From Acidobacteriota bacterium (GTDB lineage Bacteria; Acidobacteriota; Thermoanaerobaculia; Thermoanaerobaculales; Thermoanaerobaculaceae): DNA of 7,048 nt. A program made the position numbers and the translations under genes. The DNA is taken from positions 1-7,048 of the forward strand of contig DAIDOU010000292.1 of the NCBI GenBank assembly GCA_027458945.1, in the 5' to 3' direction. Of the stretch, positions 1-6,107 are shown one piece after another. Each line of letters opens with the position of its first letter. Positions within the stretch are counted from its first letter, which is position 1. Below the pieces are notes generated by a model. It was not told the origin of the DNA. It did not search any database and saw only the letters and a program-made list of their open reading frames with translations.

Positions 1-1354
1 GGTCAACGCCGACGACCGCGCCGGCGCGTTCGCCTGGCGCGTGACCCGCGACGTGCTCGCCTACTCCTCGCGCCGCCTCGGCGAGATCTCCGACACGATC
101 GTGGACATCGACCACGGCCTCACCTGGGGGTTCAACTGGGATCTCGGCCCGTTCGAGACGTGGGACGCGCTCGGCGTCGCCGAGACGGTCAAGCGGATGA
201 AAGCCGAGGGTGTCAAGCCGGCCGCATGGGTCGATGAGATGCTGGCGTCCGGCGCGACGGCGTTCTACCGCGACGGTCTCGACGGCCGCGAGTACTACGA
301 CCCGCGCAGCAAGGCCTACCAGCGGGTGCCGAGGCCGGCGAGCTTCCTCGTCCTGCGCGAGATCAAGCGGCGCACGCCGCCGGTGTTCGAGAACAAGGGC
401 GCCTCGCTCGTGGACATCGGCGACGGCGTCGCCTGCGTCGAGTTCCACTCGGCGCTGCAGCCGAAGATGAACCCGATCGACGACGAGATCATGGAGGTCG
501 TCCACAAGGCGATCGGCATCGCGGAGCAGGAGTTCCGCGGCCTGGTGATCCACCACCAGGGGGAGCAGTTCTGCGCCGGCGCCAACCTGCTGATGATGCT
601 CGAGGGGGCGATGAGCCAGCAGTGGAAGGCGATCGACACGATGATCCGGAGCTTCCAGGGGATGACGATGGGGCTGCGCTACGCCCGCGTGCCCGTGGTC
701 ACCGCGCCGTTCGGCTACACCTTCGGCGGCGGCGCCGAGATCACGATGTCGGGCGACCGCGTCTGCGCCCTGGCCGAGACGTACATGGGCCTGATCGAGG
801 TCGGGGTCGGCCTGGTCCCCGCCGGCGGCGGTCACGTCTTCATGCTGCAGCGCGTCCTCGAGGGCGTCGACGAGCCGATCCTGTCCAACCTGCCGTTCAT
901 CCGCAAGGCGTTCGAGGACATCGCCATGGCCAAGGTCGGGACCTCGGCCGAGGAGGCGCGCGAGCTCAAGTACCTGCGGCCGACCGACCACGTCGAGATG
1001 AACCGCGACCAGCAGCTGTGGACCGCCAAGCGCATGGCGATCGCGATGGCCGAGGAGGGGTACCGGGCGCCGCTGCCGCGCAGCTTCCTGCTGCCCGGAC
1101 GCGAGGGCGTCGCCACCATCCAGACGCTGCTGCACAACATGAAGATCACGCACTGGATCTCCTCGCACGACGAGAAGATCGCGACCCACGTCGGCAACAT
1201 CCTGTGCGGCGGCGACACGACGATCAACAACCCCGTGACCGAGGAGGCGATCCTCGATCTCGAGCGCGAAGCGTTCCTCTCCCTGCTCGGCGAGCCCAAG
1301 ACGATCGAGCGGATCCAGTACATGCTGATCAACAACAAGCCGTTGCGGAACTGA
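1..1354 (+). CDS. fadN: FadN-type 3-hydroxyacyl-CoA dehydrogenase / enoyl-CoA hydratase, 5'-truncated
   Basis: Bifunctional beta-oxidation enzyme that hydrates trans-2-enoyl-CoA and oxidises the resulting L-3-hydroxyacyl-CoA with NAD+; cytosolic. The reading frame is open from base 2 (450 codons visible), so the true start lies upstream and the GTG at 41 is internal. Relative to FadN proteins of about 790 residues, roughly the first 340 are missing, including the NAD-binding domain. The visible N-terminal part (bases 2 to about 370) is the C-terminal domain of 3-hydroxyacyl-CoA dehydrogenase, with the signature GLTWGFNWDLGPFETWDALG. A crotonase domain follows. Its oxyanion-hole stretch GEQFCAGANL lies near 560-590. 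Both catalytic glutamates are present, in GGGAE (codon at 737) and GLIEVGVG (codon at 797), 20 residues apart as in rat enoyl-CoA hydratase. The C-terminus LEREAFLSLLGEPKT...NNKPLRN is typical of Bacillus FadN. The dehydrogenase-before-hydratase order is the reverse of FadB/FadJ. The thiolase starts 13 bases downstream, indicating an operon. Confidence 0.9.
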   Translation, partial: VNADDRAGAFAWRVTRDVLAYSSRRLGEISDTIVDIDHGLTWGFNWDLGPFETWDALGVAETVKRMKAEGVKPAAWVDEMLASGATAFYRDGLDGREYYDPRSKAYQRVPRPASFLVLREIKRRTPPVFENKGASLVDIGDGVACVEFHSALQPKMNPIDDEIMEVVHKAIGIAEQEFRGLVIHHQGEQFCAGANLLMMLEGAMSQQWKAIDTMIRSFQGMTMGLRYARVPVVTAPFGYTFGGGAEITMSGDRVCALAETYMGLIEVGVGLVPAGGGHVFMLQRVLEGVDEPILSNLPFIRKAFEDIAMAKVGTSAEEARELKYLRPTDHVEMNRDQQLWTAKRMAIAMAEEGYRAPLPRSFLLPGREGVATIQTLLHNMKITHWISSHDEKIATHVGNILCGGDTTINNPVTEEAILDLEREAFLSLLGEPKTIERIQYMLINNKPLRN

Positions 1355-1360
1355 AGGGAG
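1354..1360 (+). promoter_or_regulatory. Ribosome binding site of the thiolase gene
   Basis: AAGGGAG overlaps the last base of the upstream stop codon (TGA at 1352-1354) and sits 7 bases before the ATG at 1368. It fixes the thiolase start. Its position over the preceding stop suggests translational coupling of the two genes. Confidence 0.75.
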
Positions 1361-1367
1361 CCTTCCC

Positions 1368-2531
1368 ATGCCTAAAGCCGTGATCGTCTCCTACGCCCGC
1401 ACCCCGGTCGGCCGGGCCAAGAAGGGCAGCCTCAAGGACACCCGGCCGGAGGAGTTCGCCGCGCCGATGCTGCAGGCGCTCGTCAAGCGCACGCCCGGGC
1501 TCGAGCCCGCGATGGTGGACGACGTCATGCTCGGTTGCGCGATGCCGGAAGCCGAGCAGGGGATGAACGTCGCTCGCATGATCTCGCTGCTCGCCGGCTT
1601 CCCCGTCGAGGTCCCGGCCACCACGATCAACCGCTTCTGCTCCTCGGGGTCGCAATCGATCGCCTGGGCCGCCGACGTCATCCGCTCCGGCAACGCCGAA
1701 GTGATCATCGCCGGCGGCGTCGAGTCGATGTCGATGGTGGCGATGGGCGGCAACAAGATCATCGCCGACCCGGCGCTCGTCGACGCGACCCCGAACGCCT
1801 ACGCCTCGATGGGCACCACCGCCGAGGTCGTGGCGCGGCAGTTCGGGATCGGCCGCGAGGAGCAGGACGCGTTCGCCCTGCGCTCCCACCAGCGCGCCGC
1901 GGCGGCGATCGCCGCCGGGAAGTTCAAGGACGAGATCGTCCCCCTGCACGTGCGCACCATGGACAACGGCGCCTGGCGCGAGTTCGAGTTCGACACCGAC
2001 GAGGGGCCGCGCGCCGACACCTCCCTCGCGGCGCTCGCCAAGCTCAAGCCGGCGTTCGACCCGCGCGGCACCGTCACCGCCGGCAACTCCTCCCAGATCA
2101 ACGACGGCGCCGGCGCCGTCGTGATCATGTCCGACACCAAGGCGGCCGAGCTCGGCCTCGAGCCGGTGGCGTTCGTGCAGAGCTGGGCCGTCGCGGGCGT
2201 CCCGCCCGACGTCATGGGGATCGGCCCGGCCAAGGCGGTGCCGAAGCTCCTCGCCAAGACCGGCCTCACCCTGGCCGACATCGACCTCATCGAGATCAAC
2301 GAGGCGTTCGCCAGCCAGTCGGTCTACTGCACCCGCGAGCTCGGTCTCGACCCCGAGAAGACCAACGTCAACGGCGGCGCGATCGCGACCGGTCACCCGC
2401 TCGGCGCGACCGGCGCGGTGCTGACCTGCAAGATCCTCGGCGAGATGAAGCGCCGCAACGCCAAGCGCGGCATCGTCACGATGTGCATTGGCGGCGGGAT
2501 GGGGTTCGCCTACCTGCTCGAGCGGCCGTAG
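1368..2531 (+). CDS. fadA: Acetyl-CoA C-acyltransferase (thiolase, FadA-type)
   Basis: Thiolase of 387 residues, the usual family length, catalysing CoA-dependent cleavage of 3-ketoacyl-CoA to acetyl-CoA and a shortened acyl-CoA, the last step of each beta-oxidation turn. The nucleophilic cysteine is C91 in INRFCSSGSQ. The NEAFA motif is at 311-315, the catalytic histidine H343 is in GHPLGATGA, and the second catalytic cysteine C373 is in CIGGGMG. GGVESMS at 117-123 is also a family signature. All active-site elements are intact. The ATG is supported by a good ribosome binding site and by the N-terminus VIVSYARTPVGR, standard for the family. It follows the fadN-like gene by 13 bases, so the two very likely share a transcript and may form a multienzyme complex, as known FadBA-type proteins do. 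An acetoacetyl-CoA thiolase (AtoB/PhaA) has the same catalytic residues; the fadN neighbour is what favours a degradative FadA. Chain-length preference cannot be read from the sequence. Confidence 0.93.
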   Translation: MPKAVIVSYARTPVGRAKKGSLKDTRPEEFAAPMLQALVKRTPGLEPAMVDDVMLGCAMPEAEQGMNVARMISLLAGFPVEVPATTINRFCSSGSQSIAWAADVIRSGNAEVIIAGGVESMSMVAMGGNKIIADPALVDATPNAYASMGTTAEVVARQFGIGREEQDAFALRSHQRAAAAIAAGKFKDEIVPLHVRTMDNGAWREFEFDTDEGPRADTSLAALAKLKPAFDPRGTVTAGNSSQINDGAGAVVIMSDTKAAELGLEPVAFVQSWAVAGVPPDVMGIGPAKAVPKLLAKTGLTLADIDLIEINEAFASQSVYCTRELGLDPEKTNVNGGAIATGHPLGATGAVLTCKILGEMKRRNAKRGIVTMCIGGGMGFAYLLERP

Positions 2532-2555
2532 CCGGCCGACGCAACCGTCACTGGG

Positions 2556-2579
2556 AGGGGCCCGCGCGCGCGGGCCCCT
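2556..2579. terminator. Bidirectional GC-rich terminator hairpin between convergent genes
   Basis: Bases 2557-2578 form a perfect 22-base palindrome (GGGGCCCGCGC followed by its reverse complement), extended by an A-T pair at 2556/2579. It lies 25 bases after the thiolase stop and just beyond the 3' end of the converging yraN gene at 2583. Only TT follows on the plus strand, so the U-tract is weak, as is common in high-GC genomes. Because the palindrome has no spacer, some central bases must open to form the loop. The location between two converging stop codons supports a shared terminator. Function is inferred. Confidence 0.7.
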
Positions 2580-2582
2580 TCG

Positions 2583-2963
2583 CTATCCCAGCCCGTCGGC
2601 GCGAAACGCGCCGCGCAGGTGCCGGAGCGCGGGGAGCCAGCCACGACCCGAGACCGCCACCACGTCGAACCGGCACGGCGGCGGATCGGCGCGGCGGCCG
2701 ATGTACGCCTGCGCGAGCCGGACCAGGCGGCGCTGCTTCTCGCGCGTGACCGCCTCCTCCGGGGACCCCGCGCTCCCGCCGGTGCGCGCCTTGACCTCGA
2801 CGAACACCAGTGTGCCGCGGTGCCAGGCGACGATGTCGATCTCGCCGAGCGGGCAACGCCAGTTGCGGGCCTCGATCCGGTACCCCTTGGCGCGCAGCAG
2901 GAGTGCCGCGAGCCTCTCACCCCGCCGCGCCGTCCGTCCCCGCTCCTCGCGCACCGATCGCAC
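2583..2963 (-). CDS. yraN: YraN family (UPF0102) endonuclease-fold protein
   Basis: Protein of 126 residues of the widespread YraN/UPF0102 family, which has the restriction-endonuclease-like (PD-(D/E)xK) fold. Its biological role is poorly defined, though DNA processing or recombination is usually suspected. The family hallmarks are all visible: GERLAALLLRAKGYRI near 15-30, RNWRCPLGEIDIVA at 33-46, LVFVEVKAR at 52-60, SPEEAVTREKQRRL at 67-80 and RFDVVAV at 98-104. The putative metal-binding and catalytic residues are E41/D43 in GEID and E56/K58 in EVK, all conserved. The start is GTG at 2963, preceded by a purine-rich stretch on the minus strand (GGGAAGG at 2976-2982 and GGGGGG at 2969-2974). 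Another GTG three codons in is possible. It lies 30 bases after the etfD-like stop on the same strand, so it is probably co-transcribed with that gene. In many genomes yraN sits near rnhB, so this placement is less usual. Confidence 0.88.
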   Translation of the reverse strand: MRSVREERGRTARRGERLAALLLRAKGYRIEARNWRCPLGEIDIVAWHRGTLVFVEVKARTGGSAGSPEEAVTREKQRRLVRLAQAYIGRRADPPPCRFDVVAVSGRGWLPALRHLRGAFRADGLG

Positions 2964-2993
2964 GAGCGCCCCCCGCCTTCCCGCACGCGAGCG

Positions 2994-5033
2994 TCAGCTC
3001 CCGGCGTTCGGCCGTGGGTCATCGCGGGCGAGCGCCTGCGCGGCGAGCGTGATCACGTCCACCGTCTGGGCGCTCTCCATGCCGAGCTCCTGTTGCGCGT
3101 TGCCGACCATCACGGCGCAGAACGGGCACGCCACCGCGACGTCGGTCACACCGGACTGCTGCAGCTGCTGCATCCGGGTCTGGTTGATGCGCGTTCCCAG
3201 CTTCTCCTCGAGCCACATCCGACCGCCGCCGGCGCCGCAGCACATCGCCTTCTCGTGCGACAGCGGCGCCTCCTTCAGCGTCAGCCCGGGGATCGCGTCC
3301 AGGATCGCGCGCGGCGCCGCGAACTCGTGGTTGGTGCGGCCGAGGTAGCAGGGGTCGTGGAACGTCAACTCCCGGCGCACCTCGGAGGTCAGCTGCAGCC
3401 GTCCGGCCGCCACCAGCTCGGCGACCAACTGCGTGCCGTGCGTGACCTCGTAGTGCCCGCCGAAGTCGGGGTACTCGTGCGCCAGCGTGTTGAAGCAGTG
3501 CGGGCAGTTGGTGACGATCCGCTTCACGCCGTGCCCGTTCAGCGTCTCGACGTTAGCGGCCGCCAGGGTCTGGAACAGGTACTCGTTGCCCAGACGGCGC
3601 GCGGCGTCGCCGGTGCAGCGCTCCTCGGGCCCGAGGATCGCGAACTTCACGCCGGCGGCGCGCAGCAACTTGACCAGCGCCTGCGACGTGCGCTTGCCGG
3701 CGTCGTCGTACGAGCCCGCGCAGCCCACCCAGAAAAGGACCTCGAAGTCGCCGCCGGCCGCCAGCGGCACCTCGAGCCCCTTCGCCCAGTCGCCGCGCGT
3801 CTCGGGCGCCAGCTGCCACGGGTTGCCGTTGACCTCCATGCCGCGGAACGCCGGCTCCGCCTCGGGCGGGAACTCCGCCTTCTCGAGCACGAGGTGGCGG
3901 CGCATCTCGACGATCTTGTCGACGTAGGAGATGAACAGCGGGCACGCTTCCTCGCACCAGCGGCACGTCGTGCACGCCCACACGACCTCGGGGTCGAGCA
4001 CGTCGCCCGCCAGCTCCCGGCTCGGCGTCCCCGGCGCGTGGCCGGGGTCGCCGATGATCTCCCGCGCCGACCCCTTGAGGTGGTCGCGCAGCGTGATCGT
4101 CAGGTCGCGGGGGATGAGCGGCTTCTTGGTGATCGTGGTCGGGCACACCACGGTGCAGCGGCCGCATTCGGTGCAGGTGTACAGGTCGAGCAGCTGCTTC
4201 CAGGTCAGGTCCGTGACCTTGGCGGCCCCCAACGCGGTCCCCTCCTCGATGTTCTCGAGGTCCATCTTGCCGAGACGACCGGGCTCGTCCAGAGGCCGCA
4301 GCAGCACGTTCGGCAGCGAGGTGTAGACGTGGAAGTGCTTCGAGAACGGGAGGTAGTTGGCGAACGCGTAGAGCGCGAACAGGTGCAGCCACCAGGCGGT
4401 GGTGTACACGGTGTGCAAAGCCGCCTGCGATGTCCCCGCCAGCCACGCGCCCACCGCCGCCGACGCCGGCGTCCAAGCCCACGGGCCGTGCACCCCGGCG
4501 GCGATCCTGGCGCCGTCCGCGAGCAGGTCGGTGACCATCAACGCCGCGATCAGCCCCAGGATGACCCACGCGTCGGGGCTGTACTCCAGCCGCGCCGGCC
4601 GGGTGACGAGCCGCCGCCACGTCGCGATCGCCACGCCCACGAGCACCAACACCGCGAACGAGTCCTTGGTGAGGAGGTAGGCGTGCCCGAGTCCGGTGTG
4701 CAGGAACGGCAGCTCCCAGCCTCCGGTCAGCCCCTCGATCACCATCGAGAGCGAGCGCACGGAGAAGACGAGGAACCCCCAGAAGATGAGGGCGTGCATG
4801 ACCCCGGGCAGCGGCTCGAGGAACATCCGCCGCTGGCCGAGGAAGTACACGAGGACGCCGCGGATCCTCTCCCCCCAGCGGTCGAGCACCACGCCGCCCC
4901 TCCCCGCCATCATCAGGGAGTACCGGCGCGAGAGCGACCAGACGACGCCGGCCACGGCCGCCACCGTGAGCAACACGAACCACAGCGTGTCGGCTACACC
5001 GAGAAACGTTCCCGCCGTTGCGTGGAAAGGCAT
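2994..5033 (-). CDS. etfD: Membrane Fe-S oxidoreductase, EtfD/FadF type (ETF:menaquinone oxidoreductase-like)
   Basis: Protein of 679 residues combining a NarI-like membrane domain with a soluble iron-sulfur module, the architecture of Mycobacterium EtfD and Bacillus FadF, which pass electrons from reduced ETF into the quinone pool. About five hydrophobic segments lie near residues 16-33, 78-100, 124-140, 154-175 and 208-229. Histidines such as H80, H116, H207 and H217 within or near them are candidate haem b ligands. Two CxxCxxCxxxC [4Fe-4S] motifs follow: C287/C290/C293/C297 and C354/C357/C360/C364. Two cysteine-rich CCG-type domains come next. The first has C438, a single C473 (RCTG rather than CCG) and C510/C513. 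The second is complete, with C562, C598-C599 and C636/C639. The start at 5033 is chosen for its AAGGGGG site; a GTG at 5078 in the same frame would overlap the promoter. GlcF- or HdrD-type proteins share the cysteine modules but lack this membrane part. The nearby fadN/fadA genes support the ETF role, which remains inferred. Confidence 0.85.
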   Translation of the reverse strand: MPFHATAGTFLGVADTLWFVLLTVAAVAGVVWSLSRRYSLMMAGRGGVVLDRWGERIRGVLVYFLGQRRMFLEPLPGVMHALIFWGFLVFSVRSLSMVIEGLTGGWELPFLHTGLGHAYLLTKDSFAVLVLVGVAIATWRRLVTRPARLEYSPDAWVILGLIAALMVTDLLADGARIAAGVHGPWAWTPASAAVGAWLAGTSQAALHTVYTTAWWLHLFALYAFANYLPFSKHFHVYTSLPNVLLRPLDEPGRLGKMDLENIEEGTALGAAKVTDLTWKQLLDLYTCTECGRCTVVCPTTITKKPLIPRDLTITLRDHLKGSAREIIGDPGHAPGTPSRELAGDVLDPEVVWACTTCRWCEEACPLFISYVDKIVEMRRHLVLEKAEFPPEAEPAFRGMEVNGNPWQLAPETRGDWAKGLEVPLAAGGDFEVLFWVGCAGSYDDAGKRTSQALVKLLRAAGVKFAILGPEERCTGDAARRLGNEYLFQTLAAANVETLNGHGVKRIVTNCPHCFNTLAHEYPDFGGHYEVTHGTQLVAELVAAGRLQLTSEVRRELTFHDPCYLGRTNHEFAAPRAILDAIPGLTLKEAPLSHEKAMCCGAGGGRMWLEEKLGTRINQTRMQQLQQSGVTDVAVACPFCAVMVGNAQQELGMESAQTVDVITLAAQALARDDPRPNAGS

Positions 5034-5039
5034 CGTGTT

Positions 5040-5046
5040 CCCCCTT
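5040..5046 (-). promoter_or_regulatory. Ribosome binding site deciding the etfD-like start
   Basis: Read on the minus strand this is AAGGGGG, 6 bases before the ATG at 5033. The in-frame alternatives at 5060 (ATG) and 5078 (GTG) have no comparable site. This supports the shorter, 679-residue protein. Confidence 0.75.
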
Positions 5047-5058
5047 ATCCCGGCTCGC

Positions 5059-5064
5059 ATTATG
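5059..5064 (-). promoter_or_regulatory. Candidate -10 box for the etfD-like / yraN unit
   Basis: The minus strand reads TGGCATAAT, giving CATAAT (5 of 6 matches to TATAAT) preceded by TG-N, an extended -10 element. Such promoters can work without a strong -35, and no good -35 hexamer is visible at 15-18 bases upstream. Transcription would start near 5052, giving a leader of about 19 bases that holds the ribosome binding site. This is inferred from sequence match and position. Confidence 0.45.
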
Positions 5065-5070
5065 CCACAA

Positions 5071-5084
5071 TGAACCACCGTTCA
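5071..5084. promoter_or_regulatory. Inverted repeat TGAAC-N4-GTTCA, candidate operator
   Basis: A perfect 5-base inverted repeat with a 4-base spacer lies in the divergent intergenic region, 6 bases upstream of the minus-strand -10 box, where a bound repressor would cover the -35 region. Short palindromes of this size are typical of TetR-family regulators, several of which control fatty-acid oxidation genes. A 5-base arm also arises by chance fairly often in a region of this length, so the call is tentative. The regulator is not encoded in the window. Confidence 0.35.
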
Positions 5085-5086
5085 GA

Positions 5087-5112
5087 TTGCACCCCGCACC
5101 CGCTGCTACAAT
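5087..5112 (+). promoter_or_regulatory. Possible promoter of the GNAT gene
   Basis: TACAAT at 5107-5112 is a 5-of-6 match to the -10 consensus in otherwise GC-rich DNA, about 60 bases before the GNAT start. The nearest -35-like hexamer, TTGCAC at 5087-5092, is only 14 bases away, shorter than the usual 16-18. The -10 is therefore more believable than the pair. Confidence 0.35.
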
Positions 5113-5133
5113 CCGGGCCTCGGCGTGCCGTGT

Positions 5134-5158
5134 GCCGGCCACGTCCGTGGCCGCCGGC
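5134..5158 (+). other. GC-rich leader hairpin before the GNAT ribosome binding site
   Basis: GGCCACG at 5137-5143 pairs with CGTGGCC at 5146-5152, and GCC at 5134-5136 can pair with GGC at 5156-5158 across a small bulge. The structure ends directly before the ribosome binding site AGAAGGGG (5159-5166). It could stabilise the leader or tune translation. There is no T-run after it, so it does not look like a terminator. A regulatory role is speculative. Confidence 0.4.
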
Positions 5159-5171
5159 AGAAGGGGTTGAG

Positions 5172-6107
5172 ATGACTGGGAAGGTGAAGGTGCAGCCGGT
5201 CTCGCGGGTCGGCCTCGAACCGCTGGTGGCGATGGCCGAGCAGCTGCGCGCGGCGCTCCCCGGCTGGGAGGACACCGCCCCGGTCATCGCCCGCGGCCAG
5301 GCACCGAGCGACCTCGCCCTCGACCTCAAGCACCTCGCCCTCCACGACGGCGACGGCTTCCTCACGGTCAGCGTCGGTGACGAGGTCGTGGGGTTCGCGC
5401 CCGGTTACGTGCGGGCGCGACAGCTCAACCTGGCACAGCCGTGGCTGCTCCCCGAGCACCTCGGCGGCGAGGCCGCCGAGCAGCTGATCCGCCGCGCGCT
5501 CGCGTACGGCGAGCGCTCCGGCGCCGCCGAGAGCGCGGCGGTCGTTCACGGCGGGGCCGCCTGGCAGGGACTCCTCTTCCGCTTCGGCCTGCGCGCCCGG
5601 TTCTCCGTCTACCGCCTGGCCCTCGCGGCCGACGCGGCGCGCGCTGCGGGCCGCGAGCTCGCCAAACTGCTCCCCGGCTCGGAGCTCGGCGACGACGCGA
5701 TCAAGAGGCGCGTCGGCTCCGCCGACCTCGAGCGGCTCGACCGCCTGGCCCGAGGGGTGTCCCGGCCGATGGACCACGAGCACTGGATGGCCGAGCGGCG
5801 GTTGCGCCTGGCGAAGGTGCGCGACGGCCAGCGTGTCGCGGCCTACGCGTACGGCGGGCCCGGGCAGTGCGGGCCGGTGGCGGCGGCGACGGGCGAGGCG
5901 GCGCTCGCCGGCCTCGGGTGGGCGCTGCAGTTCGCGGCCACCGGCGACGTCGCCGAGGTTCACCTGTTCGTCCCGGCCACGTTCGAGACCGGCGTCGAGC
6001 ACCTCCTCGACGCGGGCGCCCGCTGCGTGGCCGAGTCGGCGTGGATGAGCACCGCGCCAGGCGGCGCCCTGGAACGCTACGTCTTGCCCTCGGCCACGCT
6101 CAGTTAG
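5172..6107 (+). CDS. Two-domain GNAT-like acetyltransferase, substrate unknown
   Basis: Protein of 311 residues, probably cytosolic, with no signal peptide or membrane segment. It reads as two tandem acetyltransferase-fold modules. The first has a strand pair around 62-83 (FLTVSVGDEVVGFAPGY), then PEHLGGEAAEQLIRRAL at 94-110, which occupies the position of the GNAT acetyl-CoA loop (R/Q-x-x-G-x-G/A) in a degenerate form. A linker covers about 152-200. The second module, about 205-305, has AYAYGGPGQCGPVAAAT at 224-240, followed by a helix, a strand with VHLFVPA at 263-269 and a small helix with LLDAGAR at 278-284. This pattern recalls the C-terminal GNAT domain of YitH/HsdE-like proteins (Acetyltransf_18). 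The ATG at 5172 follows AGAAGGGG with a 5-base gap. The same frame is open far upstream, but only antisense to the etfD-like gene, so no earlier start is credible. The gene is divergent from etfD. Family assignment is by pattern only; no substrate can be proposed. Confidence 0.7.
   Translation: MTGKVKVQPVSRVGLEPLVAMAEQLRAALPGWEDTAPVIARGQAPSDLALDLKHLALHDGDGFLTVSVGDEVVGFAPGYVRARQLNLAQPWLLPEHLGGEAAEQLIRRALAYGERSGAAESAAVVHGGAAWQGLLFRFGLRARFSVYRLALAADAARAAGRELAKLLPGSELGDDAIKRRVGSADLERLDRLARGVSRPMDHEHWMAERRLRLAKVRDGQRVAAYAYGGPGQCGPVAAATGEAALAGLGWALQFAATGDVAEVHLFVPATFETGVEHLLDAGARCVAESAWMSTAPGGALERYVLPSATLS

Noticed and set aside
1329..2396. Minus-strand open frame of 355 codons opposite the thiolase gene.
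   Set aside because: The translation is dominated by Gly, Arg, Asp and His without any family motif, and the opposite strand encodes an intact thiolase with all active-site residues.
2994..4200. Reading the Fe-S protein as glycolate oxidase GlcF, lactate utilisation LutA or heterodisulfide reductase HdrD.
   Set aside because: The cysteine modules are shared, but the N-terminal NarI-like membrane domain, the length near 680 residues and the fadN/fadA neighbours fit EtfD/FadF better.
5034..5078. Longer N-terminus for the etfD-like protein from GTG at 5078 or ATG at 5060.
   Set aside because: These starts lack a good ribosome binding site and overlap the likely -10 box and inverted repeat. The extra 15 residues look unlike a membrane protein start, whereas ATG at 5033 has AAGGGGG at the right distance.
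2619..5171. A very long plus-strand open frame that runs without a stop into the GNAT gene.
   Set aside because: It lies antisense to yraN and the etfD-like gene, both of which have clear family motifs. Its translation is low-complexity and rich in Arg, Pro, Ala and Gly, a known by-product of strongly GC-biased codons. The GNAT gene proper starts at 5172 with its own ribosome binding site.
5106..6002. Minus-strand open frame of 298 codons opposite the GNAT gene.
   Set aside because: It shows no recognisable motif, and its 3' end runs into the divergent control region. The plus-strand frame has the better start signal and fold-like pattern. Since the GNAT assignment is itself by pattern only, this rejection is slightly less certain than the others.
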